Assembly: GCF_000332135.1 (NCBI RefSeq) | Contig: NZ_KB235896.1 | Coordinates: forward strand, 1-64,000 | DNA: 64,000 nt | DNA from: Anabaena sp. PCC 7108 | Lineage (GTDB): Bacteria > Cyanobacteriota > Cyanobacteriia > Cyanobacteriales > Nostocaceae | Direction of reading: 5' to 3' | Shown: in pieces, positions 37,552 through 47,538 of the stretch | How positions within the stretch are numbered: position 1 is the first letter of the stretch | How the letters are laid out: each line of letters opens with the position of its first letter | Notes under the pieces: generated by a model | The model's database searches: none | What the model was told of the DNA's origin: nothing | The model's input: the letters and a program-made list of their open reading frames with translations, nothing else | Translations under genes and position numbers: made by a program

Positions 37552-38460
37552 CTAAACCTTGAACTTACCTTCAGCAAAATCAAGTTTATACTGCTCCAAA
37601 CGGCTTTCTAATCGGGTCAACATTTCCTCAATCCGAGCATCGCTGCTCAGAATGGGCTTTGCTGTTTTTACCAACTTAGATAGTTCCTGTGCAGTGGTTT
37701 GTTGTCGTAACCACTGCCGTATTTGCCGCGCTGGAGTCAAGAGATTATCCCACTGATTAGAAGTATTGTCATTACTATTTGTTAAAGAACGAGGTTGATG
37801 CAAGCGTCTCAGTGAATGAGGCTGATACTCAAGCTGCATAGAAGCACACCAATCTTGCCATTTGACAGGTAGAATCGAAGAATTAGTCTTTACGGGAATC
37901 CACGGTGTTCTGAGGGCATCTGCAACGATTGCACCATGCATTGCTTCACAAATAAGTACTTCTGTTTGCCGAATTTTTGTCAAAATATCTTCTATTTCCC
38001 AGGACGGACTGATATAGCCAAACCCCAGTTGATCACAGACCCTTTGCCAGGCATCTCCGGCCAAATCATAGTGAGGCATATAGGAGAACTTATATTTTTT
38101 AGTAACTGAACTTTGATTAATTAACTTACGTATTAGAAGTGCGCCATCGGTAATTGCTAAATCGCTGCTGACACCAAGACTTTGTGCGGAGATTGGTCCT
38201 CGTAAGCAGTAGATGTGGTAGGAATCATCCAGAACTGGCATACCTTTTTCATAACCTGCACCAGTACTAAATATCACTCGATGTTTTGCATTAGGGGTAC
38301 GTCTTGGGAGTGCATCGTTAATTAGAGTACCAATACCAACAAAAGCAGAACTTGGATCTTCATCCAAAATCCCTGGAAGCAGCTGCTCCCACAACCAAGG
38401 ATTAAGCGCATCTCCAAAATTTTGCTTGCCCTTCGGATATTTCCAATAGTAAAGTTTCAT
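37552..38460 (-). CDS. Polysaccharide pyruvyl transferase family protein
   Basis: 302-aa protein of the pyruvyl transferase/ExoV-like family, which adds ketal-linked pyruvate to exopolysaccharide sugars. Family motifs: KLYYWKYPKGKQNFGDALNPWL at the start, FVGIGTLINDALPR, YCLRGPISAQSLGV with the RGP element near residue 98, AITDGALL, and VLICEAMHGAIVADALRTPWI near residue 178. No membrane segment. The acceptor polysaccharide is unknown and no other cell-wall genes are adjacent. A Ser/Thr/Asn-rich linker (SLTNSNDNTS) and a helical C-terminus are species-specific. Confidence 0.88.
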   Translation of the reverse strand: MKLYYWKYPKGKQNFGDALNPWLWEQLLPGILDEDPSSAFVGIGTLINDALPRRTPNAKHRVIFSTGAGYEKGMPVLDDSYHIYCLRGPISAQSLGVSSDLAITDGALLIRKLINQSSVTKKYKFSYMPHYDLAGDAWQRVCDQLGFGYISPSWEIEDILTKIRQTEVLICEAMHGAIVADALRTPWIPVKTNSSILPVKWQDWCASMQLEYQPHSLRRLHQPRSLTNSNDNTSNQWDNLLTPARQIRQWLRQQTTAQELSKLVKTAKPILSSDARIEEMLTRLESRLEQYKLDFAEGKFKV

Positions 38461-38899
38461 CGTTAACAGGATAGAATATTTTTCCTGTCTTATAGTATCA
38501 TAAAATACAGCACATATTTAGATATAGCATGGTGTGTTACATTTCATTAACGCATCCTACAAGCTGCTTGTTCAATAGTCATAGTTTTACTTCTAGGATT
38601 ATGATGTAATTATGTTATGGATTATCACTTTTGATCTGAATCAGGATGTTCAGGATTTGAAGATTTACAGGATGTTTTTTTTATATTTATCTACATTTTC
38701 AGAAGTTGCATTTTGTCTGAATCAGGATGTTCAGGATTTGAGAATGTACAGGATGGTTTTTTAATATTTATCTATATTTTCAGAAGTTGCGCTAATTTCA
38801 ATATCCCAGAATATCAAAATCAAATATAATCCTATTAATTTTTTAGTCTTGATTATCCTGATGATGATTAAAAAATATAAAATATAGATGAATTTATAT
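38461..38899. other. Repeat-rich gap before DUF29 gene
   Basis: It holds a copy of the GGTGCGTTA hairpin repeat (38530-38562) and compound repeat R1 (38635-38860). No gene supported. Confidence 0.6.
38635..38860. repeat. Compound direct repeat R1
   Basis: First of three related ~220-bp units (R2 39393-39610, R3 39731-39965). It has two tandem ~80-bp subunits starting (g)tctgaatcaggatg, then a shared tail (TCCCAGAATATCAA, AATATAATCCT) and a decayed closing end. R1 and R2 are direct copies that bracket the DUF29 gene. Confidence 0.75.
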
Positions 38900-39343
38900 C
38901 TAGTTTTCATCCTCCCAAATTGTGTAATTTTCTGCAAATACATCCTCCCATGTTAAAGCAGTAATTTCTGGTTTTTTACCCATTTCATCCCTAGCATCTT
39001 GTTTAGCAGATGTAAAACATTTATCCCAAATAAATTCTAAAAACTCTCGATTAAGACTAGGCATTTCTTCTTGACTATCACTAATTTCTCTCCTCGCTGA
39101 ACGAATGGAAATTACCCAACTAGCACTACGTTTTTCCGGTTGACATTTCCATTTAATTATATGTAACATCAATCGAGTTAATTGACTAATAACTGCTCTT
39201 TTTTCTGATCTTCCCATTGACTCTGCTAAACTTTCTAAAATCTGATCAACTTCTGCCATTTTTCCCTCCTTTAGCAATTCTTTGGCTTTCTTTACTGCTA
39301 AGTATGGTGATTGAAATACCAGTTCATTCGCTGTTAATGTCAT
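38900..39343 (-). CDS. DUF29 family protein
   Basis: 147-aa protein of the DUF29 family, abundant in cyanobacteria and of unknown function. Family features: ESLAESMGRSEKRAVISQLTRLMLHIIKW (residues ~37-65), QPEKRSASWVISIRSARREI, and an acidic C-terminus ending ITALTWEDVFAENY. It is intracellular and mainly helical. The N-terminal ~35 residues differ from the usual DUF29 start (normally a Tyr/Trp-rich segment), so this may be a divergent or recombined copy. A Shine-Dalgarno-like AAGAGA is upstream. The gene lies between compound repeats R1 and R2. Confidence 0.8.
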   Translation of the reverse strand: MTLTANELVFQSPYLAVKKAKELLKEGKMAEVDQILESLAESMGRSEKRAVISQLTRLMLHIIKWKCQPEKRSASWVISIRSARREISDSQEEMPSLNREFLEFIWDKCFTSAKQDARDEMGKKPEITALTWEDVFAENYTIWEDEN

Positions 39344-39392
39344 AATTTCTCTTGGATGGTATTATAATCAATAATAGCATAAAATTAAAAAT

Positions 39393-39610
39393 GTCTGAAT
39401 CTTGATGTACAGGATGGTTTTTTAATATTCATCTACATTTTCAGAAGTTGCATTTTGTCTGAATCAGGATGTCCAGGATTTGAGGATGTACAGGATGGTT
39501 TTTCCATATTCATCTACATTTTCAGAAATTGCGCTAATTCAAATATCCCAGAATATCAATATCAAATATAATCCTGTTAATCCTTTAATCCTGGTTATCC
39601 TGATTCAGAC
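39393..39610. repeat. Compound direct repeat R2
   Basis: Begins GTCTGAAT, contains a shortened first subunit and a complete second (from 39457), and closes with ATCCTGATTCAGAC (39597-39610), the exact inverse of the GTCTGAATCAGGAT start. Followed by a GGTGCATTA hairpin (39632-39661). Confidence 0.8.
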
Positions 39611-39730
39611 AGTTAAATTTTAATAAAAAACGGTGCATTACATTTCATTAACGCACCTTACGAGATGAGCTATCTATTTCATTTAATAAGTATTAAGTTT
39701 AGGATATTGAGAAAATAAACATCCCTTTTT

Positions 39731-39965
39731 GTCTGAATCAGGATGCACAGGATTTGAGGATTTACAGGATGACTTTTTCATATTCATCTACATTTTCAGA
39801 AGTTGCATTTTGTCTGAATCAGGATGTCCAGGATTTGAGGATGTACAGGATGGTTTTTCCATATTCATCTATATTTTCAGAAGTTGCGCTAATTCAAATA
39901 TCCCAGAATATCAATATCAAATATAATCCTGTTAATCCTTTAATCCTGGTTATCCTGATTCAGAC
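39731..39965. repeat. Compound direct repeat R3
   Basis: The most complete copy: two full subunits starting GTCTGAATCAGGATG (39731 and 39812) and the perfect 14-bp terminal inverted repeat at 39952-39965. About 235 bp, no coding capacity. Confidence 0.82.
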
Positions 39966-39986
39966 AGTTAAATTTTAATAAAAAAT

Positions 39987-40016
39987 GGTGCGTTACATTT
40001 CATTAACGCACCCTAC
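39987..40016. repeat. GGTGCGTTA hairpin repeat
   Basis: GGTGCGTTA-CATTTCAT-TAACGCACC, a perfect 9-bp stem, followed by CTAC. Other copies with small changes are at 38530-38562 and 39632-39661, and one interrupted copy begins near 40052. Confidence 0.85.
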
Positions 40017-40067
40017 AGTCTGATTCAGACAATTAAATATTAATAGCAAACAGTGCATTAAATTTCA

Positions 40068-40174
40068 TTATAGCAATTACCATTCAAATGAGGTACAAGC
40101 TGTAATAATTAAACGCAGATGGACACAGATAAACGCAAATGATTTTGTACTTCACCAGACTAGAAAATACTATA
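40068..40174. repeat. MITE-like element, copy 2, nested in a hairpin repeat
   Basis: Near-identical to 217-335 with one fewer 10-bp central unit. It interrupts a GGTGCATTA-type hairpin repeat: aatttcatta lies to the left and atgcaccctacgagatgagc to the right, matching the uninterrupted order at 39650-39670. TA is present at both junctions. Confidence 0.82.
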
Positions 40175-40227
40175 ATGCACCCTACGAGATGAGCAATCGC
40201 ACTGAAAAAATATTTTAAAAACTCTAT

Positions 40228-40509
40228 CTACTCTAAAGTTTGAAAAGCTTTCAGCATAGCAGTCTGACCACCCCAAGCTCGTCTAATATTATTGGGATCA
40301 ATAATCCGACAATTACCAAATACTTGGTTCTTTTGCAACCGCCATCCATTAACACTAGCTATGTCAATCCAAAAGACATGACCACCCATAGTTGGTGTTA
40401 AAATATTTGGCATTGATCCCACTTTCTCTAAGAGTCTACCAAGTAATTGGGGATCTTCTGCAATACGAGTAAGTACCCTAATTGCTAAAACTTATGGAAT
40501 ATTACTCAT
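40228..40509 (-). pseudogene. Small gene interrupted by an early stop codon
   Basis: An ATG at 40509 (MSNIP) is followed at codon 6 by TAA (40492-40494), after which the frame continues without stops for ~87 codons: VLAIRVLTRIAEDPQLLGRL, then a tail with GGHVFWIDIASVNGWRL and RRAWGGQTAML. The reading after the stop looks protein-like and starts with a plausible helix. A single C-to-T change (CAA to TAA) would explain it. The family was not recognised. A shorter product from the ATG at MPNILTP (40413) remains possible. Confidence 0.6.
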
Positions 40510-40673
40510 AGTCATTCTTCTTCTGAAATATAACTATTGATTGCATAGAAATTTTAGTTATGTTATAATAATTGACTCAAATATGCAAGCATTATACTGA
40601 TCTCTTGCTATATCATTTATAAAAGTTCCTGTAGAGACGCACCCCAAAAACGCCTCTACAAAAAATCCCTAAA

Positions 40674-41978
<1,305 letters not shown>

Positions 41979-42124
41979 TCAGGTGGTTAGAAACCCTATT
42001 TACACAGACAAAACCCAGATCCGTGGGTTACAATTGAGTCCAGGCAGGTGGACTTTGTTTGTGTAGCCGCGACTTCTAGTCACCAGGGCTTTTATCCATC
42101 CTAATTATGCCTAATTTCGAGTTT

Positions 42125-42697
42125 TTATGGTTTTGTAATGCGATTCAGTAACCACAGAGATGATAATACTCCGGCAAAGTGGGCTGAGATAGTGTTGATG
42201 TTCGCCTGGACTACAAACATATCTAAACCGCTAATAAATGGTTGATTGCCTTGAGTACCGAATAAAAACTGGGTTTGGGTAATTGCTCTGGCTGCTAAAC
42301 TACCAACTATGGCCTGCGCCCCCAATAGTGTGAGGAGAATTCCTCCTAAATTTACCCATATTCCTAAGCGTAAGACTTGCACAGTCTCGCTTTTGCGAGG
42401 GCGGTTATTGGGATTGCTAGATTGGAGGTCTTTGGCAATTCTGGTGTACCGGAAAGCTAAAAAAATGCCCACACCTAAGGTAATTAGTCCGCAAATTGCT
42501 AAGAAAAGGCCAAATCCCGTTCCCGGATTGTTCGCTGGGCTTCCTGGTCTTTGACTAGAAATAGCATATAGCAGTAAAATTACCCCAGAAACCACAGCTA
42601 ATACTAACTGAATCCAGAAACTAATCCAACCTGCCAAGCGAAACGTTTGGGCAATGATCCTGAGATTAGAGGATGAAGCTTCAGGGTTTTGTGACAT
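42125..42697 (-). CDS. DUF3611 membrane protein
   Basis: 190-aa protein of the cyanobacterial/plastid DUF3611 family, function unknown. Four hydrophobic segments are visible: GWISFWIQLVLAVVSGVILLL, GFGLFLAICGLITLGVGIFLAF, a third around LGIWVNLGGILLTLLGAQ, and a C-terminal one near TISAHFAGVLSSLWLL. A polar loop SNPNNRPRKSE separates the second and third. Divergent from the complex-C assembly gene at 42843. Confidence 0.88.
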   Translation of the reverse strand: MSQNPEASSSNLRIIAQTFRLAGWISFWIQLVLAVVSGVILLLYAISSQRPGSPANNPGTGFGLFLAICGLITLGVGIFLAFRYTRIAKDLQSSNPNNRPRKSETVQVLRLGIWVNLGGILLTLLGAQAIVGSLAARAITQTQFLFGTQGNQPFISGLDMFVVQANINTISAHFAGVLSSLWLLNRITKP

Positions 42698-42842
42698 AAG
42701 GAACTGGGGATAAATTAAAAATTAAAAATTAAAACTTAAAAATTCCCGAAAATTTCTATTGGCGGGTTTTTTTCTGTTGTCCGTAAATTCCAGAATAATT
42801 GATAATAGATAAGTCTGAACAGTCAAAAATTAAGAATTGTTT

Positions 42843-43373
42843 ATGGATACTGCTATTGTGCAATCTACGTTACTGCTAACTTTGTTATTATCGATTGGAT
42901 TATTTTTCTTTATTCGTGCTGCCACCAAGGACAGGATCGAAAGAGCGCAATTACTATCTGAGCAAGATGAAACGACTCTGATGAACCAATTAAAGGAGTA
43001 TTTTCTGTCCCGTTCTTACCAAGTCATCGCCGTAGATAGAGAGAAGAACCAAGTGACCTTTGAAGGTTTTGTGAGACCTAGCTGGTTTTTAGCTGTATTT
43101 TTGACGTTACTAGCAGCTGTGGGTCTTGTTTGTTTATCACTGGTTTTGTCGTTTCTTTTTTCTAGTCAAAGTAAATTTTTGTTGTTACTAGTCCTACTTT
43201 CACCTTTGAGCGGGTTATTTTACTGGCAAAAAGCTGGAAGACTTGAGAAGGTGTCACTCAAAATGGAAACAATCCAGGGCGAACAACACTCCTCAAGTAA
43301 AATAACTGTTGTTGCCCATCGAGATGAACTTGCTGAGTTACAAAGGGCTTTACAGTTAAAAACTGATGACTGA
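42843..43373 (+). CDS. Cofactor assembly of complex C subunit B (CCB2/CCB4-type)
   Basis: 176-aa membrane protein related to chloroplast CCB2/CCB4, which help attach heme c-prime covalently to cytochrome b6. N-terminal membrane segment (VQSTLLLTLLLSIGLFFFI), a soluble YFLSRSYQVIAVDREKNQVTFEGFVRPSW region, two further hydrophobic segments (residues ~80-120) and a hydrophilic C-terminus. The start is placed at ATG 42843 (MDTAIVQ); an in-frame TTG two codons earlier is less likely. It supports an oxygenic electron-transport chain. Confidence 0.85.
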   Translation: MDTAIVQSTLLLTLLLSIGLFFFIRAATKDRIERAQLLSEQDETTLMNQLKEYFLSRSYQVIAVDREKNQVTFEGFVRPSWFLAVFLTLLAAVGLVCLSLVLSFLFSSQSKFLLLLVLLSPLSGLFYWQKAGRLEKVSLKMETIQGEQHSSSKITVVAHRDELAELQRALQLKTDD

Positions 43374-43816
43374 AGGTTGATTTTTCAGATCATCACTTCA
43401 TGATCAGAGAGACTTCTGACTGACTTTTGAGGACATGAAATAGTAGGGAGGAGGCAAAACAAATCGAGGATTGCCAGTTTGCCTGACGAGTAGTTTCGCA
43501 AGGAAAATTGAGATTCGTTGACAGAGTATCTTGGCAATTTCAGCTATGAGACTGTAAATCTACACTTGGCTTTCTAATGCTTTTGCCTCTGTTGCTACTC
43601 CCCGCTGCATCATCATATTAGATATTTACTTCTCCGACTAAGCAAGCTTAAAAGGATTTGTTCATCTAATGTGGAGAAGCTTGACTGGTGGTTTTTCAGC
43701 TACAAACTTAGAGAGAAATGGAATTTTTGCATAAACTGAACTATTTGGCCAGTTAATTATTGTCAGAGTCAGAAGTTAGAAGTCAGAAGTCAATGCCGAA
43801 GATCAGCATTTACCAG
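43374..43816. other. Intergenic region, nothing recognised
   Basis: The 443-bp gap between convergent genes shows no ORF, strong hairpin or repeat that could be supported, apart from short AGAAGTCAGAAGTC heptamer-like units near 43773-43792. Confidence 0.5.
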
Positions 43817-44134
43817 TTATCGACTAGCTACAGCCAGCAATTCTTGTGCAGTTGGAGGTTCTAGAACTCGCAAACTGGGAAACAAGAAATGATTCTCTTC
43901 TACGTATTGAGCGCCAAACAGTCCTTTTTCCGCCCAGAAATAACGGTCTGTTGTGTGTTCATTCCGTTTTACAAGTAGCAAGGCAGGTGGCAAAATACCC
44001 TCAGCTTGAATGAACTTTCTTGCTGCTGTCACAGGTTTATCTTCGCCGCTTTCGATGCTATATTGAGGCACATGTTCCAGAATTCGCCGTCCTTCCTGGC
44101 GACGACGACTTTTCCTTTTACGTCTCCTTGCCAA
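43817..44134 (-). CDS. DUF3155 protein
   Basis: Predicted 105-aa basic protein of the cyanobacterial DUF3155 family. It starts with an extremely Arg/Lys-rich stretch (ARRRKRKSRRRQEGRR) followed by PVTAARKFIQAEGILPPALLLVKRN and RYFWAEKGLFGAQYVEENHFLFPSL. Function unknown; the basic N-terminus suggests nucleic-acid binding. The start is assigned to TTG 44134, because GAGGAGG (44143-44149) lies 8 nt upstream and homologues begin with the Ala-Arg-Arg-Arg run; a TTG at 44155 would put that site inside the gene. Confidence 0.86.
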   Translation of the reverse strand: MARRRKRKSRRRQEGRRILEHVPQYSIESGEDKPVTAARKFIQAEGILPPALLLVKRNEHTTDRYFWAEKGLFGAQYVEENHFLFPSLRVLEPPTAQELLAVASR

Positions 44135-44142
44135 CCTATTGT

Positions 44143-44149
44143 CCTCCTC
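44143..44149 (-). promoter_or_regulatory. Shine-Dalgarno site of DUF3155 gene
   Basis: GAGGAGG 8 nt upstream of TTG 44134; it decides the non-ATG start. Confidence 0.75.
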
Positions 44150-44155
44150 TTTCAA

Positions 44156-44734
44156 GCTATAAGATTGTAGTGATAGCTACAAAACCCGTCGTAATTATAT
44201 AAGTTATAGTTTAAAAAATCAATGGGTTTTAATGTTTTGATACAAGGAATTTAATATGGTTGAATTTAAGGTCATTCGCAGTAGCTATTATAGCAACCTT
44301 CAAACTGCTGAGGACATTAATTGCTAGTGCAGCTTGGCATAAGCCAGGGATAAAAATTAGACCCAAATAGACTTTAAACCCTGTCATCTCCTATACAAAT
44401 GTGCAAATATCAACTAGTACAGCCTAGGGAAAATAAATATCTAGTAAAGCTTCACAAAATTTGTAATTAATATTCTGTAAGTGTTTTAGACTTTGTCAAT
44501 GGGTGGCTGATTTACGCCAACCTGTACTAGTTTAAATGGCTTATTTCTTTGAGAAAACGAGTTTTCTTGCCTGTTGCTGCCAGTATTGCTGATGAATTAC
44601 ATTGGCAATATCATTCTTGAGAATAAAGCATGAGGAAGAAGATTTAGTTAAGCTGTATTAAATGGGGTCAGAAAAAAGAGGCTATGTTTTTTAATTTTCC
44701 CTGCAAGTCTGTAATCCTGAGCAAGAGCTAAAAA
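44156..44734. other. Gene-free region with terminal inverted repeat element
   Basis: Divergent gap between DUF3155 and the sensor kinase. It contains an element with perfect 11-bp ends (44412-44532). No gene or RNA recognised; the kinase promoter should be close to 44700. Confidence 0.5.
44412..44532. repeat. Possible MITE with AACTAGTACAG ends
   Basis: AACTAGTACAG (44412-44422) and its inverse CTGTACTAGTT (44522-44532) delimit 121 bp of AT-rich non-coding DNA. A related CTAGTGCAGC stretch lies at 44325-44334. Confidence 0.6.
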
Positions 44735-46090
44735 ATGTTAATGTCTGCCAGTTCGGATTTTATTGCTCTGTGTCGAGAGCAAATATCGTTGCTAACTCAA
44801 GGGCTGGGAGCTTCCTTGAGTGTTGTTTATTTAACACAAGAATTGGTAGAAACCTCCACAGGTGAGGCGCAATTGATTCCTGTGGTTGTTTATCCAGAAA
44901 CGGGAGTATTAAGACATGGGGATGAATATGTGGAGGGAATGGCACACAGCCAAATAAAAACTGGCAATGTTTTAGCATTACCAAATCATCGCCAAAAGTT
45001 ACTGACAGCAGGAGGATTATCTTCTAATTCATCACAGGAGTCTGGGAACAGGAATACAGATAAAAGTAATTTCCAAGAGGACTATCTACTCAATGGGAAT
45101 CAAATTGTTTTACCTCTGATTTATGAGGGTGTGATGATGGGATTATTGGTAACGGGTAGGGAAGACAGAGCTTGGAATGAAAGGGAAGAAAGTGAAATCC
45201 AACGGATAGCTCAGACTATGGCGATCGCTTGTATTTTAGATCAACGTCGAGCTTGGTTACAGCACCAGCTACATCAACAGCAAATTCTGCAAGAACAGCA
45301 ACGGGATTTATTAGATAACCTTTTGCACCAGTTTCGTAACCCTTTAACGGCTATCAGAACTTTTGGTAAACTACTATTTAAGCGACTGCGATCGGCAGAT
45401 CCTAACCGAGATGTAGCGACTAGTATAGTCCGCGAGAGCGATCGCCTCCAAGAACTATTGCAACAGTTTGATCAAGTCATTGACTTAACAGAAGCAGATT
45501 TAACAGCAATTTCTTTGCCAGAATCTGATTTTGTTGTTGAGGCATCTGTGCAACAAGCTCCCCAGCCAGTATTATTATTGCCTGGTACGGGAGAAAAGAT
45601 GACTGATTGCTCATTAGCCGATTTATTAGCACCATTAATAGTCTCGGCTCAAGCCATAGCCCAAGAGCGAAATCTGCAATTGCTCAAGAATATCCCTAGC
45701 AACTTACCATTGGTACAAGCTAATATTAAAGCATTAAGAGAAGTGTTAAGTAATATTATTGATAATGCTTTAAAATATACCCCATCTGGCGGAAAAATTT
45801 GGATTCAAGCCGGCAAAAAAAGAACTAATTTTCAAGGTATAGCTATTAGTGATAACGGGCCTGGTATTCCCCCTGAAGATTTACAGCATTTGGGGGAAAG
45901 GCATTATCGAGGTGTACAGGCACAAACAGAAATTCCTGGGACAGGTTTAGGGATAGCAATAGCTAAACAATTAATAGAGCAAATGCAGGGTGAAATTGAG
46001 GTTTTCAGCCCTGCACTAACATCAGATTTTACTTCTTCATCAACTCCAGGAACCACAGTTATGATTTGGTTACTTGAAGTTATTCATTAG
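44735..46090 (+). CDS. GAF-domain sensor histidine kinase
   Basis: 451-aa soluble histidine kinase. Residues ~5-180 form a GAF-like sensor (VYPETGVLRHGDEYVEG, LVTGREDRAWNEREESEIQRIAQTMA), with no membrane segment or chromophore Cys recognised. The phosphorylated His lies in NLLHQFRNPLTAIRTFGKLL near residue 200, and the ATPase has N box NIIDNALKYTPSGG, G1 DNGPGIP and G2 GTGLGIAIAK. The long spacer between the two halves (residues ~245-300) is variable. No response regulator is adjacent, so its partner is unknown. Confidence 0.93.
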   Translation: MLMSASSDFIALCREQISLLTQGLGASLSVVYLTQELVETSTGEAQLIPVVVYPETGVLRHGDEYVEGMAHSQIKTGNVLALPNHRQKLLTAGGLSSNSSQESGNRNTDKSNFQEDYLLNGNQIVLPLIYEGVMMGLLVTGREDRAWNEREESEIQRIAQTMAIACILDQRRAWLQHQLHQQQILQEQQRDLLDNLLHQFRNPLTAIRTFGKLLFKRLRSADPNRDVATSIVRESDRLQELLQQFDQVIDLTEADLTAISLPESDFVVEASVQQAPQPVLLLPGTGEKMTDCSLADLLAPLIVSAQAIAQERNLQLLKNIPSNLPLVQANIKALREVLSNIIDNALKYTPSGGKIWIQAGKKRTNFQGIAISDNGPGIPPEDLQHLGERHYRGVQAQTEIPGTGLGIAIAKQLIEQMQGEIEVFSPALTSDFTSSSTPGTTVMIWLLEVIH

Positions 46091-46305
46091 ACATCTACCA
46101 ATAAGAATAGAAACCTAGAATAAGTAGATTTTATCTGGGGTTAATTATTCTTGTTTGGGGATTTCTTAGTTTTCTGTTGATTAGTTATTAGTCATGAATT
46201 ATGGAACATCAGCTAATAACCAATCATATCGTGTTCGGTTAAAGACTTATAATTAGGACTGACGCGGAGGGTTTTTTGATAAGTAATTAAGCGAACATAA
46301 TATCA

Positions 46306-47538
46306 CTATGGAAGAGAAATTACTAAGCTTTGATCGACTCTCATATCTAGATCTGTATTAGGTTCAATGGCGATTAAATCGATACTACTCTTACCAAAGA
46401 ACAGACCAATTAACGCCCCAATACCAGCACCACCTAAAACTTCTTCTGTGGCAATAGCGCGATCGCCTGTAACCGCAGATACCCCTGCTGCTGCTGCTGC
46501 TCCCAAAACGGTATTTTTGAGAATTGAACTAAGACTGCTGCCTTTTTTGACAGTTTCAGTTTTGGTAATCACATCAGAAGAAGCACTAATGTTATATTCT
46601 TTACCTGTGGTCAAAATTAATTTTTCAGCCACAAATTGAGAACCACCTGTAGCAGGTTTGAGTTTACCAATAACTTGACTACCAGCGGGTATCACCACTG
46701 TTCCATCTTGGGTAATTACATTTTGTGATGTTGTCAGAGTTAAAGGTGCGGTTTCGTCTTTAGTGACGAGAATCTTTTCTGCCTGTTCATACTTCACAGG
46801 GATAGTAGTTCCTTGAGGAATAGTGACAGATGTAACTGGGGTAGATATAGAAACTATATAAGGTGAGTTAATAGCTGTGGCTTGATTGGAACTAACCAAG
46901 GCTTGGTAAATAAACGCTGCTACCTGCGCTCTAGAAGCTGTAATAGTGGGATTGAGGAATTTAACATTAGGATAATTGACAACAATTCGTCTTTCAGTTG
47001 CTGCTGCTATGGGACTACGAGCGTAACCAGAGATACTGGAGGCATCGTTGAAGTATTGCAGAGTTGTCTCCACATTACCAGTAGTAGGATATTCCAAACC
47101 ATTGGCCAGGGAAACTAAAACTTGTTCACGAGGAATAGCTTGGTTGGGTCTGAATTCATTGCCAGGATATCCAGATAAGAAACCGATGGTGTAAGCTTGC
47201 CGAATAGCATTGTATGCCCAGTAGTTGCTGGGTACGTCATTAAAATTAATTGCTGTCCGTTGTGCTGGCTTGCTGAACGCTTTGTTGATCATCGCGGCAA
47301 ATTGGGCGCGTGTGACCGCTTCTTCTGGACGAAATGTGCCATCAGGAAAGCCGGCAATTACACCTCGCTGGGATAATTGCTGAATAAACTGTGATGCCCA
47401 GTAGTTAGACGAAACATCAGAAAAAGCAGTTTGAGCGTATGTGGGCGTAACTGTAAATAAGGGTGCTACAGTACCTGCTGTCACACTCAAAGCCATGATG
47501 AGGGCTGTTTTTGATTGCCATTGATTTAAAGTAAACAT
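46306..47538 (-). CDS. SLH-domain cell-surface protein
   Basis: 410-aa exported protein. A signal peptide ends near TYAQT (residue ~37). Three SLH motifs follow (residues ~38-215), each beginning FSDV/FNDV-type and including GFPDGTFRPEEAVTRAQFAAM and GYPGNEFRPNQAIPREQVL, which bind peptidoglycan-linked polymer. The C-terminal half (residues ~230-410: ITQDGTVVIPAGSQVIGKLKP and a Gly/Ala-rich hydrophobic segment) matches the whole of the neighbouring protein at 47888-48577. A strong GAGGAG site precedes the ATG. Its function is unknown; attachment of a beta-rich module to the cell wall is suggested. Confidence 0.9.
   Translation of the reverse strand: MFTLNQWQSKTALIMALSVTAGTVAPLFTVTPTYAQTAFSDVSSNYWASQFIQQLSQRGVIAGFPDGTFRPEEAVTRAQFAAMINKAFSKPAQRTAINFNDVPSNYWAYNAIRQAYTIGFLSGYPGNEFRPNQAIPREQVLVSLANGLEYPTTGNVETTLQYFNDASSISGYARSPIAAATERRIVVNYPNVKFLNPTITASRAQVAAFIYQALVSSNQATAINSPYIVSISTPVTSVTIPQGTTIPVKYEQAEKILVTKDETAPLTLTTSQNVITQDGTVVIPAGSQVIGKLKPATGGSQFVAEKLILTTGKEYNISASSDVITKTETVKKGSSLSSILKNTVLGAAAAAGVSAVTGDRAIATEEVLGGAGIGALIGLFFGKSSIDLIAIEPNTDLDMRVDQSLVISLP

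Larger units (their letters stand above)
39344..40227. other. Repeat cluster, no gene
   Basis: Made almost entirely of compound repeats R2 and R3, three GGTGCGTTA-type hairpin repeats and a nested MITE-like element. Open frames here (for example 39729-39978) translate the repeat itself and are not genes. Confidence 0.7.

Noticed and set aside
39729-39978. Open frames of 65 and 74 codons in the repeat cluster
   Set aside because: Both translate the compound repeat R3 itself, including its two subunits, and have no family features or ribosome-binding site.
38530-40174. CRISPR array
   Set aside because: Repeat spacing and unit lengths (80-235 bp) are far too large and irregular, and no cas genes are present.
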